A stretch of 64,000 nucleotides of DNA, taken from NCBI RefSeq assembly GCF_007109225.1, contig NZ_VJZK01000001.1, positions 204,725 to 268,724 of the forward strand. The letters are read 5' to 3'. Below the pieces are notes generated by a model, which worked only from the letters and a program-made list of their open reading frames with translations, was not told where the DNA came from and ran no database searches. Position 1 is the first letter of the stretch, and each line of letters begins with the position of its first letter. The stretch is from Flavobacterium sp. GT3R68 (GTDB lineage: Bacteria > Bacteroidota > Bacteroidia > Flavobacteriales > Flavobacteriaceae). The position numbers and the translations under genes are program-made. Of the stretch, positions 51,175 to 62,800 are shown piece after piece.

Positions 51175-52467
51175 ATGAAATACCATCAAATAGATCGAAA
51201 CCTATTTATTAAAAATCGTGAAAAGTTTATCACTCAGATGAAGCCTAAAAGCGTAGCGGTTTTCAATTCCAATGATATATACCCGGTTTCGGCCGACAGT
51301 ACTTTGCCTTTCGCGCAACACAGAGATATTTTTTACTTAAGTGGCGTGGATCAGGAAGAAAGCATCTTATTACTTTTTCCGGATGCCCCATATGAGCATC
51401 AAAGGGAAATTCTTTTCTTGAAAGAAACCAGCGAGCATATTGCAATTTGGGAAGGTGAAAAATTAACGAAAGAACGCGCTTTTGAAGTCAGTGGCATCAA
51501 AAGTGTTTATTGGTTACCCGAATTCGAAAAAGTTTTGTTTGAAATCATGACACATGCCGAAACGATGTACATCAATACCAATGAACATTACCGTGCAACT
51601 ATTGAAACAGAAACCCGTGAGGCCCGTTTTGTAAAATGGTGGAAAGAGAAATACCCGGCGCATGCTGTCGCAAAAAGCAATCCGATTTTACAGCGTCTGC
51701 GTTCCGTGAAAGAAAAAGAAGAATTGGATTTAATCCAGAATGCCTGTAACATTACCGAAAAAGGATTCAGAAGATTATTAGGCTTTGTAAAACCTGATGT
51801 AATGGAATATGAAATTGAGGCGGAACTGATTCACGAATTTATCCGCAACCGTTCCAAAGGGTTTGCCTATACACCCATTATCGCCTCCGGAAACAATGCC
51901 AATGTGCTACATTACATTGAAAACAACCAACCATGTATAGCCGGTGATTTGATTTTATTGGATATAGCTGCTGAATATGCCAATTATTCCAGTGACATGA
52001 CCCGAATGATTCCGGTTTCAGGGAAATTTACAGACCGACAAAAAGAAGTATACAACGCTGTTTTGCGCGTTAAAAACGAAGCGACAAAAATGCTGACTCC
52101 CGGAACGCTTTGGAAACAATATCATGTGGAAGTTGGTAAAATAATGACTTCTGAATTACTCGGTCTTGGACTTTTGGATACGGCAGATGTGCAAAACGAA
52201 AATCCGGAATGGCCGGCGTATAAAAAATATTTCATGCACGGAACATCCCATCATTTAGGATTGGACACCCATGATTACGGAATTTTGACGGAACCAATGC
52301 AGGCCAGCATGGTATTTACCGTTGAGCCTGGAATTTATATTCCGGCTGAAGGTTTCGGAATCCGCCTGGAAGACAACCTCGTGATTCAGGAAAGTGGCGA
52401 GCCTTTTAACCTGATGCGCAACATCCCGATTGAAGCGGAAGAAATTGAAAGTTTAATGAACCGTTAA
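51175..52467 (+). CDS. pepP: Xaa-Pro aminopeptidase (aminopeptidase P)
   Basis: Removes N-terminal residues that precede proline. The 430-residue protein has an N-terminal AMP_N domain (1-165) and a pita-bread M24 catalytic domain. Dinuclear metal ligands can be read in LDIAAEYANYSSDMTR (two Asp), HGTSHHLGLDTHD (His), VEPGIYIP (Glu) and GIRLEDNLVI (Glu). No signal peptide, so cytosolic. It is followed 45 bp later by the AIM24-family gene. Confidence 0.95.
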   Translation: MKYHQIDRNLFIKNREKFITQMKPKSVAVFNSNDIYPVSADSTLPFAQHRDIFYLSGVDQEESILLLFPDAPYEHQREILFLKETSEHIAIWEGEKLTKERAFEVSGIKSVYWLPEFEKVLFEIMTHAETMYINTNEHYRATIETETREARFVKWWKEKYPAHAVAKSNPILQRLRSVKEKEELDLIQNACNITEKGFRRLLGFVKPDVMEYEIEAELIHEFIRNRSKGFAYTPIIASGNNANVLHYIENNQPCIAGDLILLDIAAEYANYSSDMTRMIPVSGKFTDRQKEVYNAVLRVKNEATKMLTPGTLWKQYHVEVGKIMTSELLGLGLLDTADVQNENPEWPAYKKYFMHGTSHHLGLDTHDYGILTEPMQASMVFTVEPGIYIPAEGFGIRLEDNLVIQESGEPFNLMRNIPIEAEEIESLMNR

Positions 52468-52512
52468 TCGGATTCATTTCAATTAAATTTAGAGTCTTAA
52501 AAAAACATAATT

Positions 52513-53316
52513 ATGCAAGCACACGAAATAGATTACCACATTTTTGGTGAAGAAATGCAGTATGTGGAGATTGAACTGGATCCGCAGGAAATCGTCATCG
52601 CTGAGGCAGGAAGCTTTATGATGATGGACAATAACATCATAATGGAAACTATCTTTGGTGATGGTTCAGACCAGCAGCAATCCGGATTATTCGGAAAATT
52701 ATTAAATGCCGGAAAAAGAGTCCTGACCGGTGAGAGCCTTTTCATGACCGCTTTCCTGAACCAGAGCAACACCAAAAGCAAAGTGTCTTTTGCAGCGCCC
52801 TATCCCGGGAAAATCGTTGCCATTGACCTGACCCAATACCAAGGGAAATTCATCTGCCAGAAAAATTCTTTCTTATGCGCCGCAAAAGGAGTTTCGGTCG
52901 GAATTGAGTTCTCCAGAAAATTAGGCCGTGGTCTTTTTGGTGGGGAAGGATTCATCATGCAAAAAATTGAAGGCGACGGAATGGCATTTGTACACTCCGG
53001 TGGAACATTGGCTAAAAAAGAATTAGCCGCAGGCGAAATACTGAAAGTAGATACAGGTTGTATTGTTGGATTTACAAAAGATGTCGATTATGATATCGAA
53101 TTTATCGGCGGCATCAAAAACTCCATCTTTGGCGGCGAAGGCTTGTTTTATGCCACCCTTCGTGGCCCCGGAACCGTGTATATCCAATCGTTGCCTTTCA
53201 GCAGACTTGCAGACCGAATCATTGCATCGGCACCAAGATCCGGAGGCAGTGGCCGAGATGAGGGCAGTTTGCTGGGAGGATTGGGAAATCTTCTCGATGG
53301 CGATAATCGCTTTTAG
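52513..53316 (+). CDS. AIM24/TIGR00266-family protein
   Basis: Protein of 267 residues with the three-layer beta fold of the AIM24 (TIGR00266) family. The start [20 protein letters not shown] and internal [13 protein letters not shown] and [20 protein letters not shown] strands are typical. The function in bacteria is unknown; the yeast relative affects mitochondrial inner-membrane organisation. The C-terminus is a flexible glycine-rich tail ([20 protein letters not shown]). Probably co-transcribed with pepP. Confidence 0.9.
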   Translation: MQAHEIDYHIFGEEMQYVEIELDPQEIVIAEAGSFMMMDNNIIMETIFGDGSDQQQSGLFGKLLNAGKRVLTGESLFMTAFLNQSNTKSKVSFAAPYPGKIVAIDLTQYQGKFICQKNSFLCAAKGVSVGIEFSRKLGRGLFGGEGFIMQKIEGDGMAFVHSGGTLAKKELAAGEILKVDTGCIVGFTKDVDYDIEFIGGIKNSIFGGEGLFYATLRGPGTVYIQSLPFSRLADRIIASAPRSGGSGRDEGSLLGGLGNLLDGDNRF

Positions 53317-53326
53317 ATACAAATTG

Positions 53327-53357
53327 AACGGCTTACTGATTTGTAAGCCGTTTTATT
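53327..53357 (+). terminator. Rho-independent terminator
   Basis: AACGGCTTAC and GTAAGCCGTT around TGATTT, followed by T-rich sequence, 11 bp after the AIM24-family stop. Confidence 0.8.
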
Positions 53358-53379
53358 TTTTAGTCCGAATCAAAAAAAT

Positions 53380-53387
53380 TATTTTTG
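53380..53387 (+). promoter_or_regulatory. -7 element TATTTTTG for the alpha/beta hydrolase
   Basis: Exact TAnnTTTG, 31 bp before the TTG start at 53419. Confidence 0.4.
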
Positions 53388-53418
53388 CATTGGAATCCAA
53401 CCCTCATTCAAACTTCTT

Positions 53419-54201
53419 TTGAAACACATCATCCACAAAAACACCAAAATCACTTATTCCGATACCGGAAAAGGTACCGCTATTGTATTGCTTCATGGGT
53501 TTTTGGAAAACCAGACCATGTGGAATCCGTATGTTGAGGAGTTTTCAAAAAAATACCGGATCATCACCGTAGACTTACTGGGGCATGGTCAAACCGACTG
53601 TTTGGGATATGTCCACTCGATGGAAGACAATGCCGATGCCGTCCACGCTGTTTTAGCCGAACTGCGTATCCGGAAAGCCATTTTTGTAGGACATTCAATG
53701 GGCGGTTACGTGGCTTTGGCTTTCGCCGAATTGTATCCTGAAACCGTAAAAGGATTAGTGCTGTTAAATTCAACAACAAGAGCCGACAGCGAGGAACGTA
53801 AAACCAATCGCGACCGCGCTATTGTAGCTGTGAAACAAAATTATGCCAATTTTATCCGCATGTCGATTTCGAATTTGTTTAGCGAAGACAATCGTGAAAA
53901 ATTAGCGGATGAAATCGAGAAGGTCAAATTGGAAGCGTTGAAAACTTCGTTACAGGGCATTGTCGCTTCACTGGAAGGAATGAAAATCAGACCCGACCGT
54001 GAAGTATTATTACACTTTGCGCCCTATCCGATATTGTTAATTTTAGGGAAAAAAGACCCTGTCCTCGCGTATGAGGAAACAGTGGAACAGATTGAAAATA
54101 CCGATGTGCCATTGGTCACCTTCGCCCACGGGCACATGTCGCATATTGAAAACGAAACCGAATTGAAGAAAGTGTTATTCAATTTTTTTAAAAATATCTA
54201 G
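53419..54201 (+). CDS. Alpha/beta-fold hydrolase (MenH/pimeloyl-esterase-like)
   Basis: Serine hydrolase of 260 residues starting with TTG. Oxyanion strand VLLHGFLENQTMW, nucleophile Ser93 in VGHSMGGYVAL, an aspartate in LLILGKKDPVLAYEE, and the catalytic histidine in the late HGHMSHIENE segment are visible. The overall pattern is that of the MenH group, which makes SHCHC in menaquinone synthesis, but no men genes are nearby so the substrate is open. Its stop lies three bases from the stop of the convergent AddB-like gene. Confidence 0.85.
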   Translation: MKHIIHKNTKITYSDTGKGTAIVLLHGFLENQTMWNPYVEEFSKKYRIITVDLLGHGQTDCLGYVHSMEDNADAVHAVLAELRIRKAIFVGHSMGGYVALAFAELYPETVKGLVLLNSTTRADSEERKTNRDRAIVAVKQNYANFIRMSISNLFSEDNREKLADEIEKVKLEALKTSLQGIVASLEGMKIRPDREVLLHFAPYPILLILGKKDPVLAYEETVEQIENTDVPLVTFAHGHMSHIENETELKKVLFNFFKNI

Positions 54202-54204
54202 CAA

Positions 54205-56970
54205 TTACAAAACCTTTTCCTCAAAAGGAACCGTTTCATCCAAAATCTCATTCAGCAACAAAACCATTTGGTCCAGATAATTGGATAAAATAGCTTCATC
54301 TATAATTAACACTGCTTCTTTTTCTTCCTTAAGGTTAAAGGGTAAAAACCCGGATCGTAGATTTTTGAAAGAAATGATTCCGGCTTCCATCGGCATGTTG
54401 TTAGCTTTTTCTTCATACATAAAAGCATACGCCAAAACCTGAATGATTTTGTCGTTTTTGATGTCATCGGACAAACCCGTCCATGCTTTTAAAGTGACGT
54501 TTGTTTTGTCAACTTTGCCGGTTTTATAATCGATAATGCGAATTTTGCCATTCCGTTCTTCAATCCGGTCAACATTCCCTTTAATCAATACCGGAAAAGG
54601 CAGGGTCGGATGGTTTAAGGTACGTTCGAAAGTTTCTTCCAAAGCAATAATCTTGATGGAATCCCCATTTTTGATGCTTTCCATTTCCACTTTCAGAAAG
54701 TTGGACACATTTCGCTTGGCGACTTCAAAAGCCAACAGATTTCGCCCTTTCTTGATTTCGCCTTCTTTGTATACGAGTTTGAATTGCTTCAGAACCTCCG
54801 CATCAATCAGCTTAAAGCATATTGTTATATCATGTTCCGATAAAAATTTACCTATGAAAGGTTCATACAGGGCTTTTAAAGTCTCGTGGATGATAGTTCC
54901 CAACGTGTTCAGCGCGATATTTTCTTCGACTTCTTCGACTTCCCGGATGCGCAGGATTTTTTGAAAATAAAACTGGATGGGATTCCGGATATAACTGGTC
55001 AGGGCAGATGGCGAAAATCCGGTATCGGCAATCTCCCGTAACCTCATCATTACGGATTCCGATTTTGGAATAACCATCGGCCGATAAGCGGCTTCAGGTA
55101 AAACGGCATTGTATATTTCGTGTGACAAATGGTGATTCGGTTGTTTTTCTACCTCCAATTGGGTAATAAAACGGCTTTTTTCACCGGCATCCAAACCTTC
55201 ACTTTCGGTATTATACAACAGGTAAATATTTTTGGCGCGTTGCAACAAATGATAAAAATGATAGGTGTAAATGGCATCTTTTTCTTTGAAGGTTGGCAAG
55301 CCCAATTCTTTTTTCACATCATACGGAATAAATGAATTCAGGGATTTTCCGGCAGGAAACTTGCCTTCGTTCATAGAAGTAACAATTACGGTATTAAAAT
55401 CTAAAACCCGACTCTCTAGGACACCCATAATCTGAAGGCCGTTCAATGGCTCCCCTTCGAAAGAAACTTCGGCTAAATCGATTATTTGCTTATAAATCGC
55501 ATACAACGTTTCGATTTTGTCGATGTGCTGATGCTGTGAATAATAATTGATGAGTTTGTTGATGACTTTGAAAATGGCAAAAACAAAAGCTTTGGTAATT
55601 TTTTCCTCCTCATTATCATTACTCAGATTCGTTTTTATGGTCTGAAGCAACTTGGAGATTGTTTCCAGAACTGCCATCGACCCGCTTTCCCATTTTTGAA
55701 ACAACAACAAGAACAAATCACTTGGATAAGGATTAAGTTCCATCAGTTTTTGATGGGTAATAAACGTGTAATTATGCTGATTGATAATATTCACCACTGC
55801 ACCGGCTTTGGAAAATGGTTCCACCAGCGGATGCGTCAGGATATCGAGTACATCTTTATAATAGAGCACATAACTGTTGGCATTCCGCGACAACGCATTG
55901 GTGTGCATTTTAAACAATTTGGCAATCAGGATTTGTGCGGGGTTGTTTTTTCCGGAATAGCCCATCGTAATATTCAGTGCGCCTACCGTAGCAGGCAACG
56001 AATATAAAAGCGGCACCAGCAGATTTTCCTCTCCCAGAACGACGGCGACTTTATCAAGGGATGCTGTGGGATTTTCATTTAGCAAATTTTCAATAATGCT
56101 TCCGGCAATTTTTGCTTGACCAATGGTTTTTGGTGTTCCGATAATCTGGATACTCTTGGTTGCTGAGAAATCATTAACAATCCAGTCGAACGGATTCGAT
56201 TTGTAATGTTTCCAGTTCTCTTTGAAACGGCGGACAAACAAACCGGCATCATGGAAAGGATCGTTCATAAAAGCCTGATCGGCGTCCCAAAATATTTTAG
56301 CCTGATCGGCTTCGATTAAATGTTGAATGATTTTTTCTTCGGCTGCATTCAGTGCATTGAAACCCGCAAATACAAATTGCTTTCCGGGAATAGATTCGGA
56401 AAAATGGTTCAGATTATTTACGGCTTCCCTGTAAATTAACCCCTGATAACCGATTTCCTTATTTAGCAAATGAGCGTACAGCGACTGGTAGTAATTGGGC
56501 AGTAATTTCCAGAAGTCAATATAGTTTTCCAGCAATTGCGTTTTATTTTCGACTTCGACGCCCCATTTTTTGATGTCTTCAATATCTTTTAAGTAAGAGA
56601 GGACATGCGAAGGATCCAATAAATAACGGTCTATTTCATTAAAATCCTGCAGCAGTGTTTTGGCCCAATTGGCAAAGAGTTCAAAGGACTGCTGGTTTGC
56701 TTTATCAGTAATCGATAAATATACTTCAAAGAATTCGAACAGCAGTTCTATCGAATCGACGGAGCGGATGCCGGCGACATTTTGTATAAAGTCTTCAATG
56801 CTGATAATCTCTGGCGAGAAAATGTTATTGCTGACCTGCTTTTTTAACGCTTCGATTAAAAATACCTTTGCCCGTTTGTTGGGCAGAACCACAATAGTAT
56901 CCGATAATTGGCCGGCATAATTATCTATTATAACCTGCGCTATTTTACCTAAAAAAGAAGAATCTGTCAT
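54205..56970 (-). CDS. AddB-like helicase/nuclease subunit
   Basis: PD-(D/E)XK protein of 921 residues resembling AddB, partner of an AddA-type helicase in double-strand-break end resection. The N-terminal UvrD-like region (DTIVVLPNKRAKVFLIEALK) lacks a Walker A motif, as expected for the non-motor subunit. The C-terminal RecB-type nuclease starts at about 655 (GFSPSALTSYIRNPIQFYFQ) and has LIKGNVDRIEERNGKIRIID then YKTGK as catalytic residues. I see no four-cysteine iron-sulfur set around the nuclease, which Firmicute AddB has. AddA lies 2.8 kb further at 59805, same strand. Confidence 0.85.
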   Translation of the reverse strand: MTDSSFLGKIAQVIIDNYAGQLSDTIVVLPNKRAKVFLIEALKKQVSNNIFSPEIISIEDFIQNVAGIRSVDSIELLFEFFEVYLSITDKANQQSFELFANWAKTLLQDFNEIDRYLLDPSHVLSYLKDIEDIKKWGVEVENKTQLLENYIDFWKLLPNYYQSLYAHLLNKEIGYQGLIYREAVNNLNHFSESIPGKQFVFAGFNALNAAEEKIIQHLIEADQAKIFWDADQAFMNDPFHDAGLFVRRFKENWKHYKSNPFDWIVNDFSATKSIQIIGTPKTIGQAKIAGSIIENLLNENPTASLDKVAVVLGEENLLVPLLYSLPATVGALNITMGYSGKNNPAQILIAKLFKMHTNALSRNANSYVLYYKDVLDILTHPLVEPFSKAGAVVNIINQHNYTFITHQKLMELNPYPSDLFLLLFQKWESGSMAVLETISKLLQTIKTNLSNDNEEEKITKAFVFAIFKVINKLINYYSQHQHIDKIETLYAIYKQIIDLAEVSFEGEPLNGLQIMGVLESRVLDFNTVIVTSMNEGKFPAGKSLNSFIPYDVKKELGLPTFKEKDAIYTYHFYHLLQRAKNIYLLYNTESEGLDAGEKSRFITQLEVEKQPNHHLSHEIYNAVLPEAAYRPMVIPKSESVMMRLREIADTGFSPSALTSYIRNPIQFYFQKILRIREVEEVEENIALNTLGTIIHETLKALYEPFIGKFLSEHDITICFKLIDAEVLKQFKLVYKEGEIKKGRNLLAFEVAKRNVSNFLKVEMESIKNGDSIKIIALEETFERTLNHPTLPFPVLIKGNVDRIEERNGKIRIIDYKTGKVDKTNVTLKAWTGLSDDIKNDKIIQVLAYAFMYEEKANNMPMEAGIISFKNLRSGFLPFNLKEEKEAVLIIDEAILSNYLDQMVLLLNEILDETVPFEEKVL

Positions 56971-56984
56971 TTTATAAAAATAAA

Positions 56985-57013
56985 AAAACGCCCCGATAAA
57001 TCGAGGCGTTTTC
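56985..57013 (-). terminator. Terminator of the OmpA-family gene
   Basis: AAAACGCCtCGAT and ATCGgGGCGTTTT stem with T-run on the minus strand, between the OmpA stop and the AddB-like start. Confidence 0.8.
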
Positions 57014-57032
57014 TATAAATATTTGAAATAAA

Positions 57033-58439
57033 TTATTCCTTAATCAGATTCACTTCAACTCTTCTGTTGTTAGCTTTTCCTTTAGCTGTTTTATTTGAAT
57101 CAATTGGTTTAGTTTCACCATAACCAGCTGAATTTAATCTATCAGCAGCGATTCCGTTTTCAATTAAGAAATTCTTAACTGCAGCAGCTCTGTTTTCAGA
57201 CAATGTTTGGTTCAATTCATTTGTACCATCAGAATCTGTATGACCTTCAATCATGAATCTTGAATAAGGATATTCTTTTAAGATTGCAACAATTGATTGT
57301 AAAACTGGGATAGTCTGTGCTTTGAAAGTAGCTTTTCCAGAGTTAAACAAGATCGTTTTAGCGTAAGCATTCAATTTTTTGATAGCCTCTTCCGTTACTT
57401 CAGGACAACCAGCGTTAGCAACAGTTCCTTTAACGTCAATACATTTATCATCTTTGTCTAATACACCGTCACCGTCAGTATCTGGCCAAGGACAACCTGC
57501 GTTCTCTTTTGGTCCTTTTACAGTAACACATTTGTCATCTTTATCAGCAACACCGTCACCGTCAGCATCTGGACATCCTTTCATAGATACAGGACCAGCA
57601 ACTTCAGGACAAGCATCATCTTTATCAGCGATTCCGTCTCCATCAGTATCAGGACAACCGTTTAATGCAGCTAAACCAAAATCATTTGGACACTCATCAG
57701 CACTATCTTGAATACCATCAGCATCCGTATCAGGACAACCGTTGAATTGCTTTAAACCAGCAACTTCTGGACAAGCATCATCTTTGTCATAAATACCGTC
57801 TCCGTCTGTATCCTTACCACCAAATTTGAAAGTAAGACCAGCAAAGTGCTGCATATGAGAAGCAACATCTACATCTGGAGTTCTTGTGTCATCAAATGAA
57901 TGTTTGTAAGTAGACGATAAAGAAAGACCTACTTGCTCAGTAAACCAAAAAGTCAAACCTAAACCTCCATTTACAGTTCCAGCGCTAGCTTCACCCATAA
58001 AAGTATAACCTCCACCAATGTGGATAGAAGGATCGATAACTTTAGATTTCATTAAGTTCATAAGGCTATAGTTAATAACCCCATCAATTCCATAATAAGC
58101 CAAATTTCCAGGATTTGTTACTACATAATCCCATGATGGATCAACGCGTTCGTTAACGAATCTCGAAATTTTGTTCACAGATCCAACTACTCCAAACGAG
58201 AAATTGTTTCCTACATACTTCGAAACTTTCAAATAAGAAACTGAAGGAATAATGTTCCAGTTGTCTTTTGCGTCAAAATATTGTCCAAATTGATCTTCAA
58301 TACTTGAAGCTGCACTAATTCTAGTGTCTACCGCATTTGCCCCGAATGTCAATGCCCATGGGTTGTTACTGTCCTGAGCTTGTGAGCTAAGACCAACAAA
58401 CAGGCATATAACAGCCATTAATTTGTTAAGATGTTTCAT
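57033..58439 (-). CDS. OmpA-family outer-membrane protein with thrombospondin type 3 repeats
   Basis: Outer-membrane protein of 468 residues. A signal peptide (1-22, LSSQAQ) is followed by an N-terminal beta-barrel (about 25-215, porin-like strands), then five aspartate-rich thrombospondin type 3 repeats ([19 protein letters not shown] and variants), which bind calcium. The C-terminal OmpA domain (about 350-468) has [20 protein letters not shown] and the NRRVEVNL peptidoglycan-binding end. This layout is a common abundant OmpA of flavobacteria, anchoring outer membrane to the cell wall. It has a strong promoter at 58475. Confidence 0.93.
   Translation of the reverse strand: MKHLNKLMAVICLFVGLSSQAQDSNNPWALTFGANAVDTRISAASSIEDQFGQYFDAKDNWNIIPSVSYLKVSKYVGNNFSFGVVGSVNKISRFVNERVDPSWDYVVTNPGNLAYYGIDGVINYSLMNLMKSKVIDPSIHIGGGYTFMGEASAGTVNGGLGLTFWFTEQVGLSLSSTYKHSFDDTRTPDVDVASHMQHFAGLTFKFGGKDTDGDGIYDKDDACPEVAGLKQFNGCPDTDADGIQDSADECPNDFGLAALNGCPDTDGDGIADKDDACPEVAGPVSMKGCPDADGDGVADKDDKCVTVKGPKENAGCPWPDTDGDGVLDKDDKCIDVKGTVANAGCPEVTEEAIKKLNAYAKTILFNSGKATFKAQTIPVLQSIVAILKEYPYSRFMIEGHTDSDGTNELNQTLSENRAAAVKNFLIENGIAADRLNSAGYGETKPIDSNKTAKGKANNRRVEVNLIKE
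57420..57830 (-). repeat. Tandem thrombospondin type 3 repeats (coding)
   Basis: DTDGDG-x2-DKDD-x-C-type units repeated five times; the DNA is correspondingly repetitive (GATACAGACGGAGACGG-like words on the minus strand). Confidence 0.8.
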
Positions 58440-58474
58440 ACTTAATTTTGTTAGTTTACATTATATTATTAAAA

Positions 58475-58504
58475 CAAAAGTAACACGTAAATTTTTAACT
58501 ACAA
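58475..58504 (-). promoter_or_regulatory. Promoter TTG-N19-TACTTTTG of the OmpA gene
   Basis: Both elements match the Bacteroidetes consensus with 19-bp spacing on the minus strand, about 35 bp before the ATG. A strong-looking promoter, consistent with an abundant protein. Confidence 0.65.
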
Positions 58505-58560
58505 AATTAAATGTTAAAAAATTTAACTAAATCCATAATTATATAACACTTAACCTATAA

Positions 58561-59754
58561 TTATATAACCTTTAGCTGCTGCCCAACCTCAGTAAATGCA
58601 GCTATCGCTTTGTCCAAATGTGCAGTGGTATGTGCGGCTGACAGCTGAACTCGGATTCGTGCCTTATCTTTTGGAACCACCGGAAAAAAGAATCCAATTA
58701 CATAAATCCCTTTCTTTAAAAGTTCATTTGCCATCGTCTGGGACAACTTAGCATCATATAACATTACCGGAACAATTGCAGAATCGCCATCAATAATATC
58801 AAAACCGGCCTTTTTCATGCCAGCTTTGAAATAGTTGGTATTCCATTCCAATTTATCCCGTAGTGTGGTGTCTTTTTCCAATAACTCAAAAACCTTTATC
58901 GACGCCCCTACAATGGCAGGAGCCAGTGAGTTAGAAAATAAATACGGTCGGGAACGTTGACGCAAAATTTCAATAATTTCCTTTTTGGCTGTCGTATATC
59001 CGCCCATTGCGCCGCCTAAAGCCTTTCCTAATGTTCCTGTAATGATGTCGACTCTTCCCATTACCCCCTTAGCTTCCAGCGTCCCTTTTCCAGTAGCGCC
59101 TATGAAACCGGCAGCATGGCATTCATCCACCATCACCATCGCATCATATTTATCGGCCAAATCACAGATCTTATCCAGCGGAGCCACGACACCATCCATG
59201 GAGAACACGCCATCGGTTACGATTAACTTATATCTTGTTCCTGCTTCATTGGCTTTAATCAGTTGCTGTTCCAAATCCTCCATATTGCTGTTTTCATAGC
59301 GATAGCGGGCCGCTTTACACAAACGAACACCATCAATAATTGAAGCATGATTCAGGCTGTCGGAAATTATCGCATCGTTCTCACCTAATAAAGGTTCGAA
59401 AACCCCGCCATTGGCATCAAAAGCCGCAGCATAAAGGATAGTATCTTCGGTACCGTAAAATTCGGCGATCTTTCTTTCCAATGTTTTATGAATATCCTGC
59501 GTTCCACATATAAAACGAACCGAAGACATTCCGAAACCGTGTGTGTCCAAAGCGTCTTTTGCCGCCTGAATCACTTCCGGGTGCGAGGATAACCCTAAAT
59601 AATTATTCGCGCAAAAGTTTAAAACAGTTTCTCCGGTTGAAATCGTAATTTCCGCTCCTTGAGGGGAAGTGATAATTCTTTCCGATTTGAAAATTCCATT
59701 GTCCTGTATTGTATCCAATTCTGATTGCAGGTATTCCTTGATTTTTCCGTACAT
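58561..59754 (-). CDS. kbl: Glycine C-acetyltransferase (2-amino-3-ketobutyrate CoA ligase)
   Basis: PLP enzyme of 397 residues in threonine catabolism, splitting 2-amino-3-ketobutyrate with CoA into glycine and acetyl-CoA. The alpha-oxoamine synthase fold is shown by NYLGLSSHPEV, FICGTQDIHKTLE, the cofactor region VMVDECHAAGFIG and the PLP lysine in GTLGKALGG. The threonine dehydrogenase partner is not in the window. A -7 element (TAAATTTG, 59808-59815) overlaps the 3' end of the AddA-like gene, so kbl can be transcribed on its own. Confidence 0.93.
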   Translation of the reverse strand: MYGKIKEYLQSELDTIQDNGIFKSERIITSPQGAEITISTGETVLNFCANNYLGLSSHPEVIQAAKDALDTHGFGMSSVRFICGTQDIHKTLERKIAEFYGTEDTILYAAAFDANGGVFEPLLGENDAIISDSLNHASIIDGVRLCKAARYRYENSNMEDLEQQLIKANEAGTRYKLIVTDGVFSMDGVVAPLDKICDLADKYDAMVMVDECHAAGFIGATGKGTLEAKGVMGRVDIITGTLGKALGGAMGGYTTAKKEIIEILRQRSRPYLFSNSLAPAIVGASIKVFELLEKDTTLRDKLEWNTNYFKAGMKKAGFDIIDGDSAIVPVMLYDAKLSQTMANELLKKGIYVIGFFFPVVPKDKARIRVQLSAAHTTAHLDKAIAAFTEVGQQLKVI

Positions 59755-59804
59755 TTTAGGCAGTATTTATTTTTAGTCAGTTATGTTTTCTTTAATTTTT
59801 CAGT

Positions 59805-62800
59805 TTACAAATTTACTACATTGATTTGTTCCCCTATATATATGAGGGCTTTTTTTGTCACTTTAAACCCCATTAATTCAATGGCGTGTTGGTAATTTTC
59901 CAATTGAAATTGATATTTGCTTTGATGTATTCCGGTTTTATAATCCAACAGCAAAACTTCGTTGTTTTTGGCCAGTACTATCCGGTCGGGCTTAATCGTT
60001 TTTCCTTCTTTTTGAATAATGGTCTGTTCGTTCAATACTTCGTTACCTTCTGCAAAATAATTTTCCAATTCCAAATGGTTGACAATTTCATTCACTGTCC
60101 TATATACTGTATCTTTTTGATTGAAGGTAATCAAACCGCTTTCAATTGATTTGATAATTGCGAGGTCGACATCTTTTTTGATTTTGACAAAAGACAATAT
60201 TTCATGAATCACGTTACCATATTCGATAGCTTCCTGTTGATGTGTGCCCCACATCAGCGCTTCTTTTTGGGCAATCTTTATATTTTTTGGATTCAGGATT
60301 TCACTGACAAGCGGAATCATTTTCAATGCGGAATCTTCATGATTATCGCTAGATAATTTGACCGGATTTCCAAATTCATACTGCAGTATATTTTGATCAA
60401 ACAATCCTTTGCCTGCCAAATAATCGATAAAGAAGGTCGACATATTATTAGTCTTCACTTCACCTTTGGATGTAAAATTCATATTAGAAATGATATACAA
60501 CTGTTCTTCCGAACGGGTTAATGCCACATACAACACATTGATGTTATCCAATAAGTCTTCCTGTTTTTTCTGGTTGTAAACCAAAACGGCGTCTTCCCCG
60601 AATCCTTCGACGGCACTGCTATTATCAATCAAAACTTTAGGCAGCCCAAATACTTCATCTTCCGTGGTGAGCCATAATCGGTCTTTTGGTTTTCTGGCAT
60701 AATCTTCTTCGGCGAAAGGCATGATCACCACCGGAAACTCCAATCCTTTTGATTTGTGAATGGTCATAATCCGCACCGCATTTTTACCTTCCGGCGATGG
60801 AATGCTGAATTTTTCACCGTTTTTATCCCAGTAGTTTAGAAAGTCTGAAATTCCGGCTTGGTTCCGCACATCGCGTTCCAAAACGATATCCAAAAAATAT
60901 TGCACATAGGCGTTGTTACTTTTGGGATTGATGAATTTAGAGATAATGGTTTCGACTGCTTCATACAGCGATTTTTTTCGGATGTTCTGAAAAGAAAGCG
61001 AAATATCAAAACTCATCAGCCAGTCCTCGAAAATCGTTTCATCTTTGGCCGCCATTCCTTCGGCAATAAAATCATGAACCGGTATTTTATGTTGCACATT
61101 TTGCGCCACATAATGGAGAAAATGTGCTTTTGCCTCTAAATCAGCGTGGTTTTTTAAATAGCGCAGCAAATGAATAATCAGCCGGACCTCCGTCGCATTC
61201 TGAATCATCAACGTTTCCGATGAAAGCAACGGAACGCCCTGCTCTGTCAGATAATTGGCTATTGCAATTCCCTGGTCGCGTTTTCGAGTAAGAATCACGA
61301 TGTCCTTATATTGGAATCCCTGTTGCTTGACTTTCTGAATGGTATGTAAAGTCGTTAGCAGATATAATTCGGTTTTACCAAGCGTTTCATCCTGATCCTC
61401 TACATCCAGAACCGGTGGAATAAAGGAAATATTTACATAGCCGCCCGTTTTTTCATTGGTATTCTGCGTGCTGTGGTTTTCATATAAATCCTTGTAATCC
61501 ACATGCGCAAATTCATTGGACAGCATTTGGAAAAAATCATTGTTGAATTCAATTATCCGGGAATAACTGCGGTAATTTTTATCCAGCGTTTCCAGTTTTT
61601 TATCCGGATTATTGAAAGGATTCTGATCTTTACTCAATTCAATAAACTGTTCCGCTTTCCCACCACGCCAACGATAGATAGATTGTTTCGGGTCGCCGAC
61701 AATCATTAACGATCCTTTGACCCCAAAATCATCCTGGCCGGAAAGCGCATTGTCAATTAGCGGAATCAGGTTTTGCCACTGCATTTCGGAAGTGTCCTGA
61801 AACTCATCGATAAAAAAATGGCGGTAACGCTCGCCCAATCGTTCATAGATAAATGGGGCAGGCTGGTTTTGGATTTCGCGATGGATAATCGCATTAAACT
61901 CGCTAATCGAAAGAACGTTTTGCTCTTTCTGGATTTTATTTAATTCGTTACTCACGGTATTGAGCAGCGAAAGCGGCGTGATGTTTTTTAGGAAAGCTTT
62001 ATAGAAATCACTTTTCTCGTAATTTTTATAGACGCTTCCCAGGATTTCCAGCAACTCGGGAATAATGTCTTCGATAATTGAGCGGTCGCCAGCGGTTTTG
62101 TTAATGGCTACATGATCAAACTCGTGAAAGGTTTTATTTTTTGGGTTGAATTTCCCGGTTTGAATGCTGACAATGTGATTTGGAAAAGTGCCTCTTGAGA
62201 ATGACTTTAGATCGATTCCGTTTTTTTCGAGTAATGACATTGCCTCATTACCAAAAACGATGCTCTCTTTTTCCAAAACTTTGCAGGCTTCCGCCAAATT
62301 GACTTTGATATCGACGAACTCCCCAATGGATTTCTCGCGGAAGTGAACGATTTCGTTTCGGTTATTTTCGTTTAAAACCAGGCGGCCGGTTTCGAGTATT
62401 TCCCGTGAGATGTCCCAACTTTTGTCATCGTCGGTTTTTTCCATCGTGAAATCGATCAGCAGTTTGGTCAGCGTTTCATCTTCCCCGGCTTGTGCAATAA
62501 TGGCGTCGACGGCTTCAATTAGCAAATTTTCGGTATCGAGTGTTACCTCGAAAGTCATTGGCAGGTTCAAATCGTGTGCAAAAGCCCGAATGACCTTGTG
62601 GGTAAATTTATCAATCGTGGAAATATCAAAGGCAGCATAATTATGAATGATGTGCTTGATGATGTTTTGGGATTTGGCTTTGATCTGGGGCAATGACAGT
62701 CCGGTATCTCCCGACAAATGGTTCATTAAATCGGAAGCTTTCGAACTCGGTTCGTCTTTGGCAAATTCGGATAAGCTGCCGACAATCCGGCTTTTCATTT

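Noticed and set aside
58440..58560. Glycine riboswitch near kbl or glyS
   Set aside because: No tandem aptamer-like structure is seen upstream of kbl or glyS; the kbl gap is only about 50 bp and glyS appears leaderless.
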